40,738 nt of DNA from Rhizobiaceae bacterium (GCA_020628035.1 JAHDFS010000006.1:10708-51445); one strand, 5' to 3'. Counted from the first letter of the stretch, positions 30,651 to 39,450 are shown. The notes: generated from the sequence alone by a model not told the origin. A program made the numbers and translations.

Positions 30651-31466
30651 ATGAGTGATCTTTTGCATACAGAACAGCCGGTAGCGATGAATGATAAAGA
30701 CAAAATCATCCTGTCTGCGCGTGGGATATCTGTTGCATTTGGTGAGCATCAGGTTCTCAAGGATTTAGATCTGGATGTGCATCGTGGTGAGATTTTGGGA
30801 TTTGTTGGCGCATCCGGCACAGGAAAATCTGTATTGATGCGGACTATGTTGCGTTTGATTAAACGTCAGGCGGGACAGGTTCATATTCTCGGCAAGGATT
30901 ACGACAATATTTCAGATGAAGAGCGTATCGCAATTGATATGCGTCTTGGCGTGTTGTTCCAGCAAGGTGCATTATTTTCGTCACTTACGGTTATGGAGAA
31001 TATCCAAGTTCCGATGCGCGAATATTTAAGTATTCCGCAAAATTTGATGGATGATCTCGCTCGCCTGAAAATTGAGTTGGTTGGCTTGGCACCCAATGCT
31101 GCGGATAAATATCCATCCGAGCTTTCAGGTGGCATGATCAAACGCGCAGCATTGGCGCGTGCGCTGGCACTTGATCCAGATCTTTTGTTTTTGGATGAGC
31201 CAACATCCGGCCTTGATCCCATTGGCGCTGCCGAATTTGATGATCTCATTGCAAAGTTACGCGACACACTTGGTTTAACTGTTTATATGGTGACACACGA
31301 TTTAGATAGTCTGTTTTCAGTCTGCGATCGTATAGCTGTATTAGGTCAGAAACGCGTTTTGGTTGCTGGCGACATTGATACTATGCTTGCATTTGAAGAT
31401 GACTGGGTGCAATCCTATTTTAGAGGTCGGCGTGCGCGGTCTATTGTGCGCCTGGAAGGATCGTAA
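30651..31466 (+). CDS. MlaF-type ABC transporter ATP-binding protein
   Basis: Walker A GASGTGKS, signature LSGGMIKRAALARALALDPDLLFLDEPTSGLDP. Confidence 0.95.
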   Translation: MSDLLHTEQPVAMNDKDKIILSARGISVAFGEHQVLKDLDLDVHRGEILGFVGASGTGKSVLMRTMLRLIKRQAGQVHILGKDYDNISDEERIAIDMRLGVLFQQGALFSSLTVMENIQVPMREYLSIPQNLMDDLARLKIELVGLAPNAADKYPSELSGGMIKRAALARALALDPDLLFLDEPTSGLDPIGAAEFDDLIAKLRDTLGLTVYMVTHDLDSLFSVCDRIAVLGQKRVLVAGDIDTMLAFEDDWVQSYFRGRRARSIVRLEGS

Positions 31467-31469
31467 AGA

Positions 31470-33164
31470 ATGGAAACTAAGGCAAATTATACCATTGTAG
31501 GGTTATTCGCGGTTTTCGTGACGGTCGCAGCGTTTGGATTTATTTATTGGTATGCTGAGCTTTGGCAGACGGGAAAGTTTGCTCGAATTGTGGTTCAGAT
31601 CCCTGGTTCTGCCGCTGGATTAAATGTTGGTGCTCCGGTCCGTTTTAACGGTATACCTGTGGGGCAAGTTACAGGGGTAAATATCGATCTTAGCCAACCC
31701 AAATTTGTCAACGCACGCGCGGAAATTTCCGTTGATACGCCTATTAATCAGTCCACAATTATCAAGCTTGAAGCACAGGGATTAACCGGAGCTTCGATCC
31801 TTGAAATTTCTACCCCTGAAGGTGCTGGCACAGATATCTTGCAAAAAGCCTTTGACGAGGGGACCAGTATTCAGTTTGAAGCTTCTCCTTCTGGGATCGC
31901 GAATTTGTTGGAAACCGCTGAGAATATTATGGAGCGGACCGATGCCATTGTTGAGCAGGTTGAGAATTTTGTCACCACGGCGCAAGATCCAATCAATGCA
32001 ACGCTCAAAAATGCTGAAACTTTTTCCAAAGCGCTTACGGACAACGCCGATGGTATTGATGAGTTCTTAAAAAGCGTTTCCAGTTTGACTGGAACCATTC
32101 AAACTTTGTCTGTTCGTATTGATGGTACATTGGCATCTGCTGATCGTTTGATTACGTCCATTGATCCGCAAAAGATCGATAACACACTCGCTAATTTTGA
32201 AAAACTAAGCGGTGAAGCCACAACATCCTTGGCAAAAATTGACAAGCTGATATCGGAAGTTGAACCCGGCCAGATCGGTGAAACGGTGAAAAATATCACA
32301 GCGGCCAGCAATGATGCGCGTGAAGCAATAGAGCAGGCTAAACAAGCCATTTCGGGTATTGGCGCTAGCTCTGATGATATTTCTAAGATGATCGCCGATG
32401 TTTCAGAAACAGCGCAAAAATTAAATGCGGCCAGCGGAAAGGTTGATGCATTGCTTGCTGAAGTGAAACCGGGTCAGATTGGCAAAACACTTGAGGATAT
32501 CTCAACAGCCAGCGCTGATGCCCGTGTTGCCCTATCAGAAGCCAAGAAAGTGGTTGAAACGGTTGGCGGACGTTCGTCTGACATTGATGAGATGATCTCG
32601 ACAGTTGGTGAAACGGCTAAAAAACTGAATAGCGCGACAGAAAAGGTCGATACATTATTGGCGGAAGTTAATCCGGCAATTGTTCGTCAAGCGCTGTCAG
32701 ATATTTCATCAGCGGGTACCGATGCAAGAGAAACACTTTCAGAAGCGAAAAAAGTTGTCGCAAGTGTGGGTGGTCGGTCAGACGATATTGATCAGATGAT
32801 TACGGATGTGAGCGAAATTGCAATGCGTTTGAACGCAGCATCCACCCGTGTTGATGGTGTGCTTGCAAAGCTAGATGGCTTTTTGGGTGATGGAGATTCT
32901 TCGAGCCTCATGAGCGAAGCGCAGGAGACATTAAAAGCGTTTAAGGATGTTGCTGCTAACTTGAACCGACGAATTGGACCAATCGCAAGTAATTTAGAAA
33001 GATTTACGGGCGCAGGCCTTCAAGATGTTGAAGCTTTGGTTGTTGAAACACGTCGCTCGATTTCTCGGATTGAGCGTAGCATTTCTGAAATTGAGAAGAA
33101 CCCGCAAAGGCTTCTCTTTGGCGGCGAAACAGTGAAACAGTTTGACGGTCGAACCAGACGTTAA
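31470..33164 (+). CDS. MlaD family (MCE domain) protein with long repetitive helical C-terminus
   Basis: N-terminal TM, then MCE domain VQIPGSAAGLNVGAPVRFNGIPVGQVTGVNIDLS...ITGASILEIST-like region. C-terminal three tandem 68-aa repeats. Confidence 0.93.
   Translation: METKANYTIVGLFAVFVTVAAFGFIYWYAELWQTGKFARIVVQIPGSAAGLNVGAPVRFNGIPVGQVTGVNIDLSQPKFVNARAEISVDTPINQSTIIKLEAQGLTGASILEISTPEGAGTDILQKAFDEGTSIQFEASPSGIANLLETAENIMERTDAIVEQVENFVTTAQDPINATLKNAETFSKALTDNADGIDEFLKSVSSLTGTIQTLSVRIDGTLASADRLITSIDPQKIDNTLANFEKLSGEATTSLAKIDKLISEVEPGQIGETVKNITAASNDAREAIEQAKQAISGIGASSDDISKMIADVSETAQKLNAASGKVDALLAEVKPGQIGKTLEDISTASADARVALSEAKKVVETVGGRSSDIDEMISTVGETAKKLNSATEKVDTLLAEVNPAIVRQALSDISSAGTDARETLSEAKKVVASVGGRSDDIDQMITDVSEIAMRLNAASTRVDGVLAKLDGFLGDGDSSSLMSEAQETLKAFKDVAANLNRRIGPIASNLERFTGAGLQDVEALVVETRRSISRIERSISEIEKNPQRLLFGGETVKQFDGRTRR
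32238..32849 (+). repeat. Three tandem 204-bp (68-aa) coding repeats inside the MCE gene
   Basis: Units begin IDKLISEVEPGQIGETVKNI, VDALLAEVKPGQIGKTLEDI and VDTLLAEVNPAIVRQALSDI, at 32238, 32442 and 32646. Each is exactly 68 residues by manual count. Confidence 0.9.
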
Positions 33165-33240
33165 GGCTTTATAAATATCTCACTTTGGTTTATGAATGGG
33201 TCGATTTTAATGATTGATGTGAAACTGTTGGAGAATTCTC

Positions 33241-33837
33241 GTGCTGCGTAGTCTCTTGGCTTTGTCGACTTGCTTGGTGCTAAGTGGCTGTGTTCTCGGC
33301 GGTGGTAATGCATCTATCCCTGACACCTTCACCCTTTCCCAACAAGATATCGAGATCGCAGAGAAAAAGCGTAACTCTCGCCGGCAGATATTAATCGCTG
33401 AACCTGTGGCCTTAAAAACGCTTGATAGTGATAAAGTTGTGGTGCGTACGTCACCGTCTGCAGTCCAGTATTTGGCCGATGCACAGTGGAATGACAGATT
33501 GCCTCGCGTTGTCCAATCTAAACTTGCTCAAGCTTTTGAAAATTCAGGTCTTGTAGGCGGTGTTGGATTACCGGGCGAGGGATTAGCGATTGACTATCAA
33601 ATTGTTACATCCATCCGTGCCTTTGAAATCAATGTATCCTCTCCAAGATCTGCGGATGTGGCAATATCGGTAAAAGTGCTCAATGATCGAAATGGTGTCG
33701 TAAGAGCTCAACGTATATTTAGCTCGTCTGTGACCGCAGCTGGCACCGGTAATGATGATTATATTTCTGCTTTGGATTTGGCATCAACGATTGTCACGCG
33801 TGACATTGTATCATGGGCGGCGAAATATGTAAGATGA
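33241..33837 (+). CDS. ABC-type transport auxiliary lipoprotein family protein (PqiC/YmbA-like)
   Basis: Signal with lipobox LVLSGCVLGG. TFTLSQQDIEIAEKKRNSRRQILIAEPVALKTLDSDKVVVR...WNDRLPRVVQSKLAQAFENSG is typical. GTG start. Confidence 0.85.
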   Translation: MLRSLLALSTCLVLSGCVLGGGNASIPDTFTLSQQDIEIAEKKRNSRRQILIAEPVALKTLDSDKVVVRTSPSAVQYLADAQWNDRLPRVVQSKLAQAFENSGLVGGVGLPGEGLAIDYQIVTSIRAFEINVSSPRSADVAISVKVLNDRNGVVRAQRIFSSSVTAAGTGNDDYISALDLASTIVTRDIVSWAAKYVR

Positions 33838-33856
33838 ACTTTCAAAAAGCTAAATA

Positions 33857-33898
33857 AAAAAGCCGCCTGATCTATTTGACCAAGCGGCTTTTTTTTAT
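33857..33898. terminator. Bidirectional Rho-independent terminator between convergent genes
   Basis: AAAAAAGCCGC...(spacer)...GCGGCTTTTTTTT: A-tract, GC stem and T-tract on both strands. Confidence 0.9.
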
Positions 33899-33914
33899 TC
33901 GTGTTGAGGCTGTT

Positions 33915-36900
33915 TTATTTTAAACGCCCACTGGCATGGGCCAGCATGGTGTAAACTTTGCCTGTATCTGATGTCAGATAACTTTGACCAATCACATTGC
34001 TTGGGTCATTGCGTGAGACATCTGATAGTAGTTTTTCAAAGTCAGTCATATAGCGATCAACTGCCTTGCGGAATTCTGGCTCGCGCGCATATTTTGACTG
34101 GATGTCATCAAATGTCTTTTGACCTTTGATTGTATACAGGCGACGCGTAAAGATATCTCGCTCTCCGCGCTGGTATCTCTGCCATAGTTCGACAGATGCG
34201 TCATGATCAATGGCACGGGCGATATCAACAGACAGCGAGTTGAGCGATTCAACCACATGCTGCGGTTTGCGCGGCTGACGTGTTGGTTGCGCCGGAGCCG
34301 GTGCAGGAGCTTCTTGTGTGTCTGCACCTTTGATCAAGTTGCTCACCCATCGTGCATTATCATTGTTGTCTACAATCGCATCATGGGTTGGACGCAATTC
34401 CTGGGTAGCAATTTCAGGCGTCGTTGCGACACGTTCACGAGCTGATGAACGGTTTGATGCAGGTGAGGGGTTTGCATCCAGTGTCTGAGTTGATTTTGAC
34501 ACAAGTGATGACAATTCCTGAAGTGCTTCAATTTGCTGAGCAACAGCGCGGCGCATTGCGGCTGCGCTTTCGCGCGTTTCTTCTGGCAAGTCAAACGCAC
34601 CTTTTTTGAGCTCATCGCGTGTCTCGTTCAACTCCTTGCGAATGCTGCCAGCGGTGACGCGAATTTCCTCGGTTGCGCCTGAGAAGCGGCTTACCGCTTC
34701 ATCAACAGCTTCGCGGAGTGTGTTGCGAAGAACTTGTGCTGCATTGACCGAGCGTTGTTCAGTGTCTTTGATGAGGCTATCCACATCGCTGACAGAAGAT
34801 TTAAGCTCACGATCAATCGTGCCTGCTGCATTTGATGTCAGCGTTGCCGCTTGTGTAAATGCACCATCGACAATATCAATCAGTGAACGCATGTTGCGCT
34901 CGACTTCTTCAGAACGTGCAACCAGGCTTGAAGACAGACGATCAAGCGCGTCCTTGCGCTCATCCATGGTTGAAGACAGCCTGTTTTGTGCTTCACCCAA
35001 AAGGTCTGTTGCAGATGAAAGAACATTTGAATGTTGTTCAAAATGCTCGCTGATGCTGGCAATCTGGTTGAGTGTTGTGTTTGAAATTCCACCAAGTTGG
35101 CCAATGTTTTTGGCTAGGATATCCGCAGAATTAGACACAAGGCTTGAAGCTTTTTCGGTCGAATCAGACAAGTTATCCGCGGTCTCATTCAGACGTGTAT
35201 TGATAAGCGAGATATTCGCAGACGCCTGATGGATGGAGTCGTTAATGGTTGTGCTGCTTTCATTCATCTTCTCTAGGATGATTGCTGTATTTTGTGAGAG
35301 GCTAGCACTTGCATCGCGAACAGCTGTTAGTGTTTCGCTGCTACGTGTTGCAATGGCATCGATCAACGCTTGGTTCTCTGCTTTCAATTGCTCAGCACCA
35401 GCTCGCGCTGTTTCGCGCAGCGCCTGCGTTGCATTTGTTGTTGTCTCGGCAATCTCGTTAACAAGCGGGCTGAGCTTCTCACCCATAAAGCTTGCAAGCT
35501 CCTGAGTATTTTCTGAAAGCTTCGCGTTCAACTGGTTGGTGACCGTTGAAATCTCTTGCATTTTTGCAGCTTCTGATGTCAGAGCGCTGACATTTTCGGT
35601 CATAGCCTGCGTATGTGCACCAAGTTTTTCTGACAATTCATTTGAACGGATGCTCAAAGCTTCATCAAGATGCGTTGCCGCAGTGTTGACGCTTTCCGTC
35701 AAACGTTTGGTATGCGCACCCAATTTGTCATCGATAGACTGATTAAGCTCTTCGCTGGTTTTGCTGATGCTGTCACCAAATTCACTTGTTACGGCGCGCA
35801 ATGCTTCTTGTGCACGTGCAGCTTCTTGACCGAGATCAGTTGTTGCAGAAGACACACTTGATTTTAGTGTGCTTGCGAGCGAAATCGCTTGCTCACCCAA
35901 TGTGGTTGAGACGCGATCAAGACCATCAGATAGTGTTGAGTTTAAAATGCCAAAGCGTTTTTCAACATGGTCGGTTTTCTGCTCAACAGCGTTATCAATG
36001 GATGTAATCGCATCGAGTGTTTGCTCTGTCATGGACGCAGCATGTTGCTCGACTTTCTGCAGTGAATTCTCAACAGCAGATGAAATCGTGTTGATGGAAC
36101 CACTTGCAATAGAGGAGATCGCATTTGCTTTCTCTTCCAAGGAATTGGCTTTTTCTGTGAGCAAGTTACCAAGCTTTTCTTCATTGCTCATCAAGGCAAC
36201 AGAGATTTTGCTGGATTCGCGATCAAGCGCGCCGGAGAGGGCGTCTGTCATTGTATCCATGGCTTTGGTAATTAAGTTTGCGCCTTCACCAGAAATGGTT
36301 TCCATTGCATTTGTGCGATCAGTGAGGGTTTGCTCAAGGCGATCGATGTTACGTTTTGCGATGGAATCAAGTTCGTTGGCGCGCTCATGAAGCGCGTTAT
36401 CAAGCTTGGTCATATTCTCAGTCGCAATATTTTGCATGGTTTCAGCGCGTAGCTGAATGGACATATCAAGCGATTGAATGCCTTCACTGGTAATAGTTTC
36501 CAGGGAATCCGCTGTGCGTTTAACCGAACCTTCAATGGCCTCAATCGTCATCTTGCTGAGATTATCCATTTTCTCAGTGCGATCTTGAAGTGATGCATCA
36601 AGCGCATTGATTGAAGACTGGGCTGTATTGGCAAAGTTGCTGGTCTTCTCGTCCAGTGTTGCACCAAGCTTGTCGACAGATTCCTGCGTGATATTTGCAA
36701 TGCTATTCGTGCGCTGATCAAAACTGTTTTCAAGCTGCTTGATACTGTCTTGCGCAACAGCATTGATGGCATCTGTCCGTGATTTCATCGAAACATTGAT
36801 GTCTTCAACCGCTTTGCTCATGCTCTGATCAAGTGCAGATTGTGACGTTGTAAGTGTTTCACTAAGATCCACCAGGTTGCGCGTTAGATCGGCAGTGATG

Positions 36901-38690
36901 CCCTTTGTATGGCCTTCAATTGTTGCAGAGCCATCAGAAAGCGTCTTGTTGAGGTTTTCAACGCCTGTTGTGATTGCCATATCGATAGCCATGTTGTTGG
37001 CCATAAAGCTTTCATCGATCTTGTTAACAGCACTATCAGCTGCATTTTTAAGTGTATCTGCGTGGCCGCTCAGCTTATCAACACCCGTTTCAATGATATT
37101 GGTGAGATTAAAATTGCTGGCGGTCAGCGTCTCATTGACCTCTGCGACACCATCTTTCACAGTTGCATTGAAGGCTGATGTGCGTTGATCAAGGGTCGCG
37201 GCAAGTTTCTCGATATTTTCAGCAAAGCTAGTATTAACTTCGCTACTAGCAGCAAGCATTTGTTCGCCAACCAAGCCTGAACGCAGATCAATATCCATAA
37301 CGGCTTCATCAGCACTGGTTTTAAGTTGTTGACGGAATGCTGCGCCTTTTTCATCCAATGTGGCATTCATTGAATTAATAACGTCACTCAAACCTTGTTC
37401 TATAGCGCGTTGTCCAATTGAAAGCGAATCATTGATCTCTGAGCTGCGGGCTGACAGCGCTTCATTTAACTGTCGTGTGCGCTCGTTGATTGTCTCATTT
37501 AGACGTTCAGCAGTTGAATCAAGTGTGTTAACCCGTGTTTCAAAATCAGATAGTAACTCTTTGCTTTGTAACACAAATTGAGAGCTGATCATATTCAGTC
37601 TGCTGTCGATTTCGCCGGTAATATCGTTACCTGAAGTACGCAGATTGTTTAAAAGATTCTCTGAGTTTTGGTCAAACAGGTTTTGGATGGAATGGGTGAT
37701 ATCCATTGTACGCTCCTGCAGTGTCGCAGAATGCGTATCCATTAATTGCGCTACTGTTTCGCCAGAAAGGGCGATGCGCATTGCAATTTCATCCCCAGCC
37801 TGGCCCAACTCATCTTTGAGTTCATCACGCGCGCCGACAATGGATGTGCGTAAACGTTCGGCATAAGAAATGATCGCGTCGCGCTCGTTACTAAGATCGG
37901 TCACAAGACCGCGCACACGCATTTCATTATCTGTATAACTGCGCTCAAGCGCGTTTACTTCAGAATGCACGAGTGTTTCGAGTTCAGATGCACGCGCAAT
38001 TGTGCGTTCAATGCCTTCGTTCATGGCATTGACTTCGCGACGGATGGCCTGACCAACTGTGGTGATCTTACCGGTTCCGCGTGTTTCTGGATCTGCCAAT
38101 TGGATGGCAACATGTGTCATTGCGCGCGCGGCAACTTTAAATTCGCGGGCTCTTGTGACCATGATGGCAAAGGCAAAGAAGATAAATGTCGGAATAATCG
38201 CAACGAGTACTGCACCAATTAAGAAAGGGTCATTGATAAAATCGTTGGCATTGGTAATGGCGGTGATATTTTCATTAAAAAGGTAATAAGCTGCTGCACC
38301 AACGCCTGCAATCCAGACAAGGGACAACAAAATAGCAAATGTATAGGCTGAACCTGACACGCGCTGATCGAGCGCAGCAAGGAGCGGTGACGATTTTAGT
38401 CCAGAATCATCATTTGCAGGATCAAAATCGATCTGCGTTGTAGGGGCGGGAACTCTTTTTGGTTCTGACGGCGCTACATCTGCTTTATCATTTGAGCCAG
38501 TAGAACTTGCATTGGATGCAGTTTTATCTGATGTGTCAGGCGCAGATGCTAATTCTCTCGCAGCGCTTGATACTTGTTGCTCTAGATCTTCAAATGACTT
38601 TTCATCAAGAGAGAAATCAGCCTCTTGAGCATTGCCGCCTTTGGCAGCGTTTGAATGATCTTTTTTCTGACCAGCGGGCTCTTTTGCCAT
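33915..38690 (-). CDS. giant (1591 aa) membrane-anchored coiled-coil protein, candidate GPR/RgsE/TipN-type polar growth organiser
   Basis: Acidic N-terminus, TM hairpin YTFAILLSLVWIAGVGAAAYYLF...FLIGAVLVAIIPTFIFFAFAIMV followed by TRAREFKVAARAMTHVAIQLADPE. About 1200 aa of helical heptad/22-mer repeats. Conserved-looking C-terminus VESLNSLSVDIARAIDHDASVELWQRYQRGERDIFTRRLYTIKGQKTFDDIQSKY...YLTSDTGKVYTMLAHASGRLK. Confidence 0.75.
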   Translation of the reverse strand: MAKEPAGQKKDHSNAAKGGNAQEADFSLDEKSFEDLEQQVSSAARELASAPDTSDKTASNASSTGSNDKADVAPSEPKRVPAPTTQIDFDPANDDSGLKSSPLLAALDQRVSGSAYTFAILLSLVWIAGVGAAAYYLFNENITAITNANDFINDPFLIGAVLVAIIPTFIFFAFAIMVTRAREFKVAARAMTHVAIQLADPETRGTGKITTVGQAIRREVNAMNEGIERTIARASELETLVHSEVNALERSYTDNEMRVRGLVTDLSNERDAIISYAERLRTSIVGARDELKDELGQAGDEIAMRIALSGETVAQLMDTHSATLQERTMDITHSIQNLFDQNSENLLNNLRTSGNDITGEIDSRLNMISSQFVLQSKELLSDFETRVNTLDSTAERLNETINERTRQLNEALSARSSEINDSLSIGQRAIEQGLSDVINSMNATLDEKGAAFRQQLKTSADEAVMDIDLRSGLVGEQMLAASSEVNTSFAENIEKLAATLDQRTSAFNATVKDGVAEVNETLTASNFNLTNIIETGVDKLSGHADTLKNAADSAVNKIDESFMANNMAIDMAITTGVENLNKTLSDGSATIEGHTKGITADLTRNLVDLSETLTTSQSALDQSMSKAVEDINVSMKSRTDAINAVAQDSIKQLENSFDQRTNSIANITQESVDKLGATLDEKTSNFANTAQSSINALDASLQDRTEKMDNLSKMTIEAIEGSVKRTADSLETITSEGIQSLDMSIQLRAETMQNIATENMTKLDNALHERANELDSIAKRNIDRLEQTLTDRTNAMETISGEGANLITKAMDTMTDALSGALDRESSKISVALMSNEEKLGNLLTEKANSLEEKANAISSIASGSINTISSAVENSLQKVEQHAASMTEQTLDAITSIDNAVEQKTDHVEKRFGILNSTLSDGLDRVSTTLGEQAISLASTLKSSVSSATTDLGQEAARAQEALRAVTSEFGDSISKTSEELNQSIDDKLGAHTKRLTESVNTAATHLDEALSIRSNELSEKLGAHTQAMTENVSALTSEAAKMQEISTVTNQLNAKLSENTQELASFMGEKLSPLVNEIAETTTNATQALRETARAGAEQLKAENQALIDAIATRSSETLTAVRDASASLSQNTAIILEKMNESSTTINDSIHQASANISLINTRLNETADNLSDSTEKASSLVSNSADILAKNIGQLGGISNTTLNQIASISEHFEQHSNVLSSATDLLGEAQNRLSSTMDERKDALDRLSSSLVARSEEVERNMRSLIDIVDGAFTQAATLTSNAAGTIDRELKSSVSDVDSLIKDTEQRSVNAAQVLRNTLREAVDEAVSRFSGATEEIRVTAGSIRKELNETRDELKKGAFDLPEETRESAAAMRRAVAQQIEALQELSSLVSKSTQTLDANPSPASNRSSARERVATTPEIATQELRPTHDAIVDNNDNARWVSNLIKGADTQEAPAPAPAQPTRQPRKPQHVVESLNSLSVDIARAIDHDASVELWQRYQRGERDIFTRRLYTIKGQKTFDDIQSKYAREPEFRKAVDRYMTDFEKLLSDVSRNDPSNVIGQSYLTSDTGKVYTMLAHASGRLK
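36288..36815 (-). repeat. Eight in-register 66-bp (22-aa) coding repeats inside the giant coiled-coil gene
   Basis: KAVEDINVSMKSRTDAINAVAQ / DSIKQLENSFDQRTNSIANITQ / ESVDKLGATLDEKTSNFANTAQ / SSINALDASLQDRTEKMDNLSK / MTIEAIEGSVKRTADSLETITS / EGIQSLDMSIQLRAETMQNIAT / ENMTKLDNALHERANELDSIAK / RNIDRLEQTLTDRTNAMETISG; all 22 residues. Confidence 0.9.
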
Positions 38691-38978
38691 ACCGCTACTT
38701 CCTCATTTTGTTTGTACGCGTTTTGCAGCCATGACCCACGAGTAAACTACGAATGACCCTCGAAAGATCCGTTGGGCCGTTCAATTGAAACCTGCGCGTT
38801 TGTCCCCGCTTAAACTCGCCATAGCCTCATGCAAAACATATCAATGTTGTGTTTTGCCACATTTCTGTAGGTTTAACAATGAGATGAAGGCATTCGTACA
38901 CAGGCAGAAGTGCCACAATTCAACTTGGGAAAAATACGCCCATCATTAAGTCCCTGCAAAATATAGGTTTATGGTCTG

Positions 38979-38993
38979 TTAACCATATTTGAC
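38979..38993 (+). promoter_or_regulatory. candidate CtrA-binding site TTAACCATATTTGAC
   Basis: Matches TTAA-N7-TTAA with a degenerate second half (TGAC) and contains the 8-mer TTAACCAT. Located in the divergent intergenic region between the giant gene and the Hpt-like gene. Confidence 0.4.
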
Positions 38994-39081
38994 GAAAATA
39001 AGGCTGTTCGGCGACAGATTAACAAAAAACATTTACCTCCGTGCTTAAATTGCAGAAAACATAAAAGAAAACGGGGACAAA

Positions 39082-39450
39082 ATGGCTTTAAATCAAATTA
39101 TACTGGAGGCCCCAGAATTTGGGTCTGGTCGCGCCAGTGACGATCGTCCGATCGATATGCTACACCTTTCCAAACAGACTTCAGGGGATTCAGACCTTGA
39201 AAATGAACTTTTGACTTTGTTTGCAAAGCAAGTTCGTGAATGTTTGGCTGAAATGGCGTCTTGCGAAGAAGATGCGCGCGCAAAAATAGCTGAAGATGTG
39301 CACAATGCTGCGGACAGCATCGGCGCATTTGACGTTGCGGACCGGGCTGCTCGCGTGAAAGCAAATCCAGCTGATGCAGCTTCACTTGCAGCATTTTCAA
39401 ATTCGGTGGTCAAAGCCAGCAGTTTTATTGCGTCGCTAAACCGCATGTAA
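39082..39450 (+). CDS. Hpt-like (histidine phosphotransfer domain) small protein, possibly degenerate
   Basis: 122 aa; RPIDMLHLSKQTSGDSDLENELLTLFAKQ...AEDVHNAADSIGAFDVADRAARVKANP has the Hpt-like helical pattern, but the AHxLKG motif is not intact. Confidence 0.65.
   Translation: MALNQIILEAPEFGSGRASDDRPIDMLHLSKQTSGDSDLENELLTLFAKQVRECLAEMASCEEDARAKIAEDVHNAADSIGAFDVADRAARVKANPADAASLAAFSNSVVKASSFIASLNRM

Noticed and set aside
34606-35229. 207-aa plus-strand ORF antisense to the giant coiled-coil gene (and similar ORFs such as 35869..36390)
   Set aside because: Low-complexity Ser/Arg/Ala-rich shadow translation of the repetitive minus-strand coding sequence; no recognisable domain.
36288-36815. 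66-bp periodic repeats considered as a CRISPR-like or satellite DNA array
   Set aside because: Periodicity is in frame within a long ORF, the DNA units are strongly diverged, and there are no spacers. It is explained by 22-aa protein repeats.
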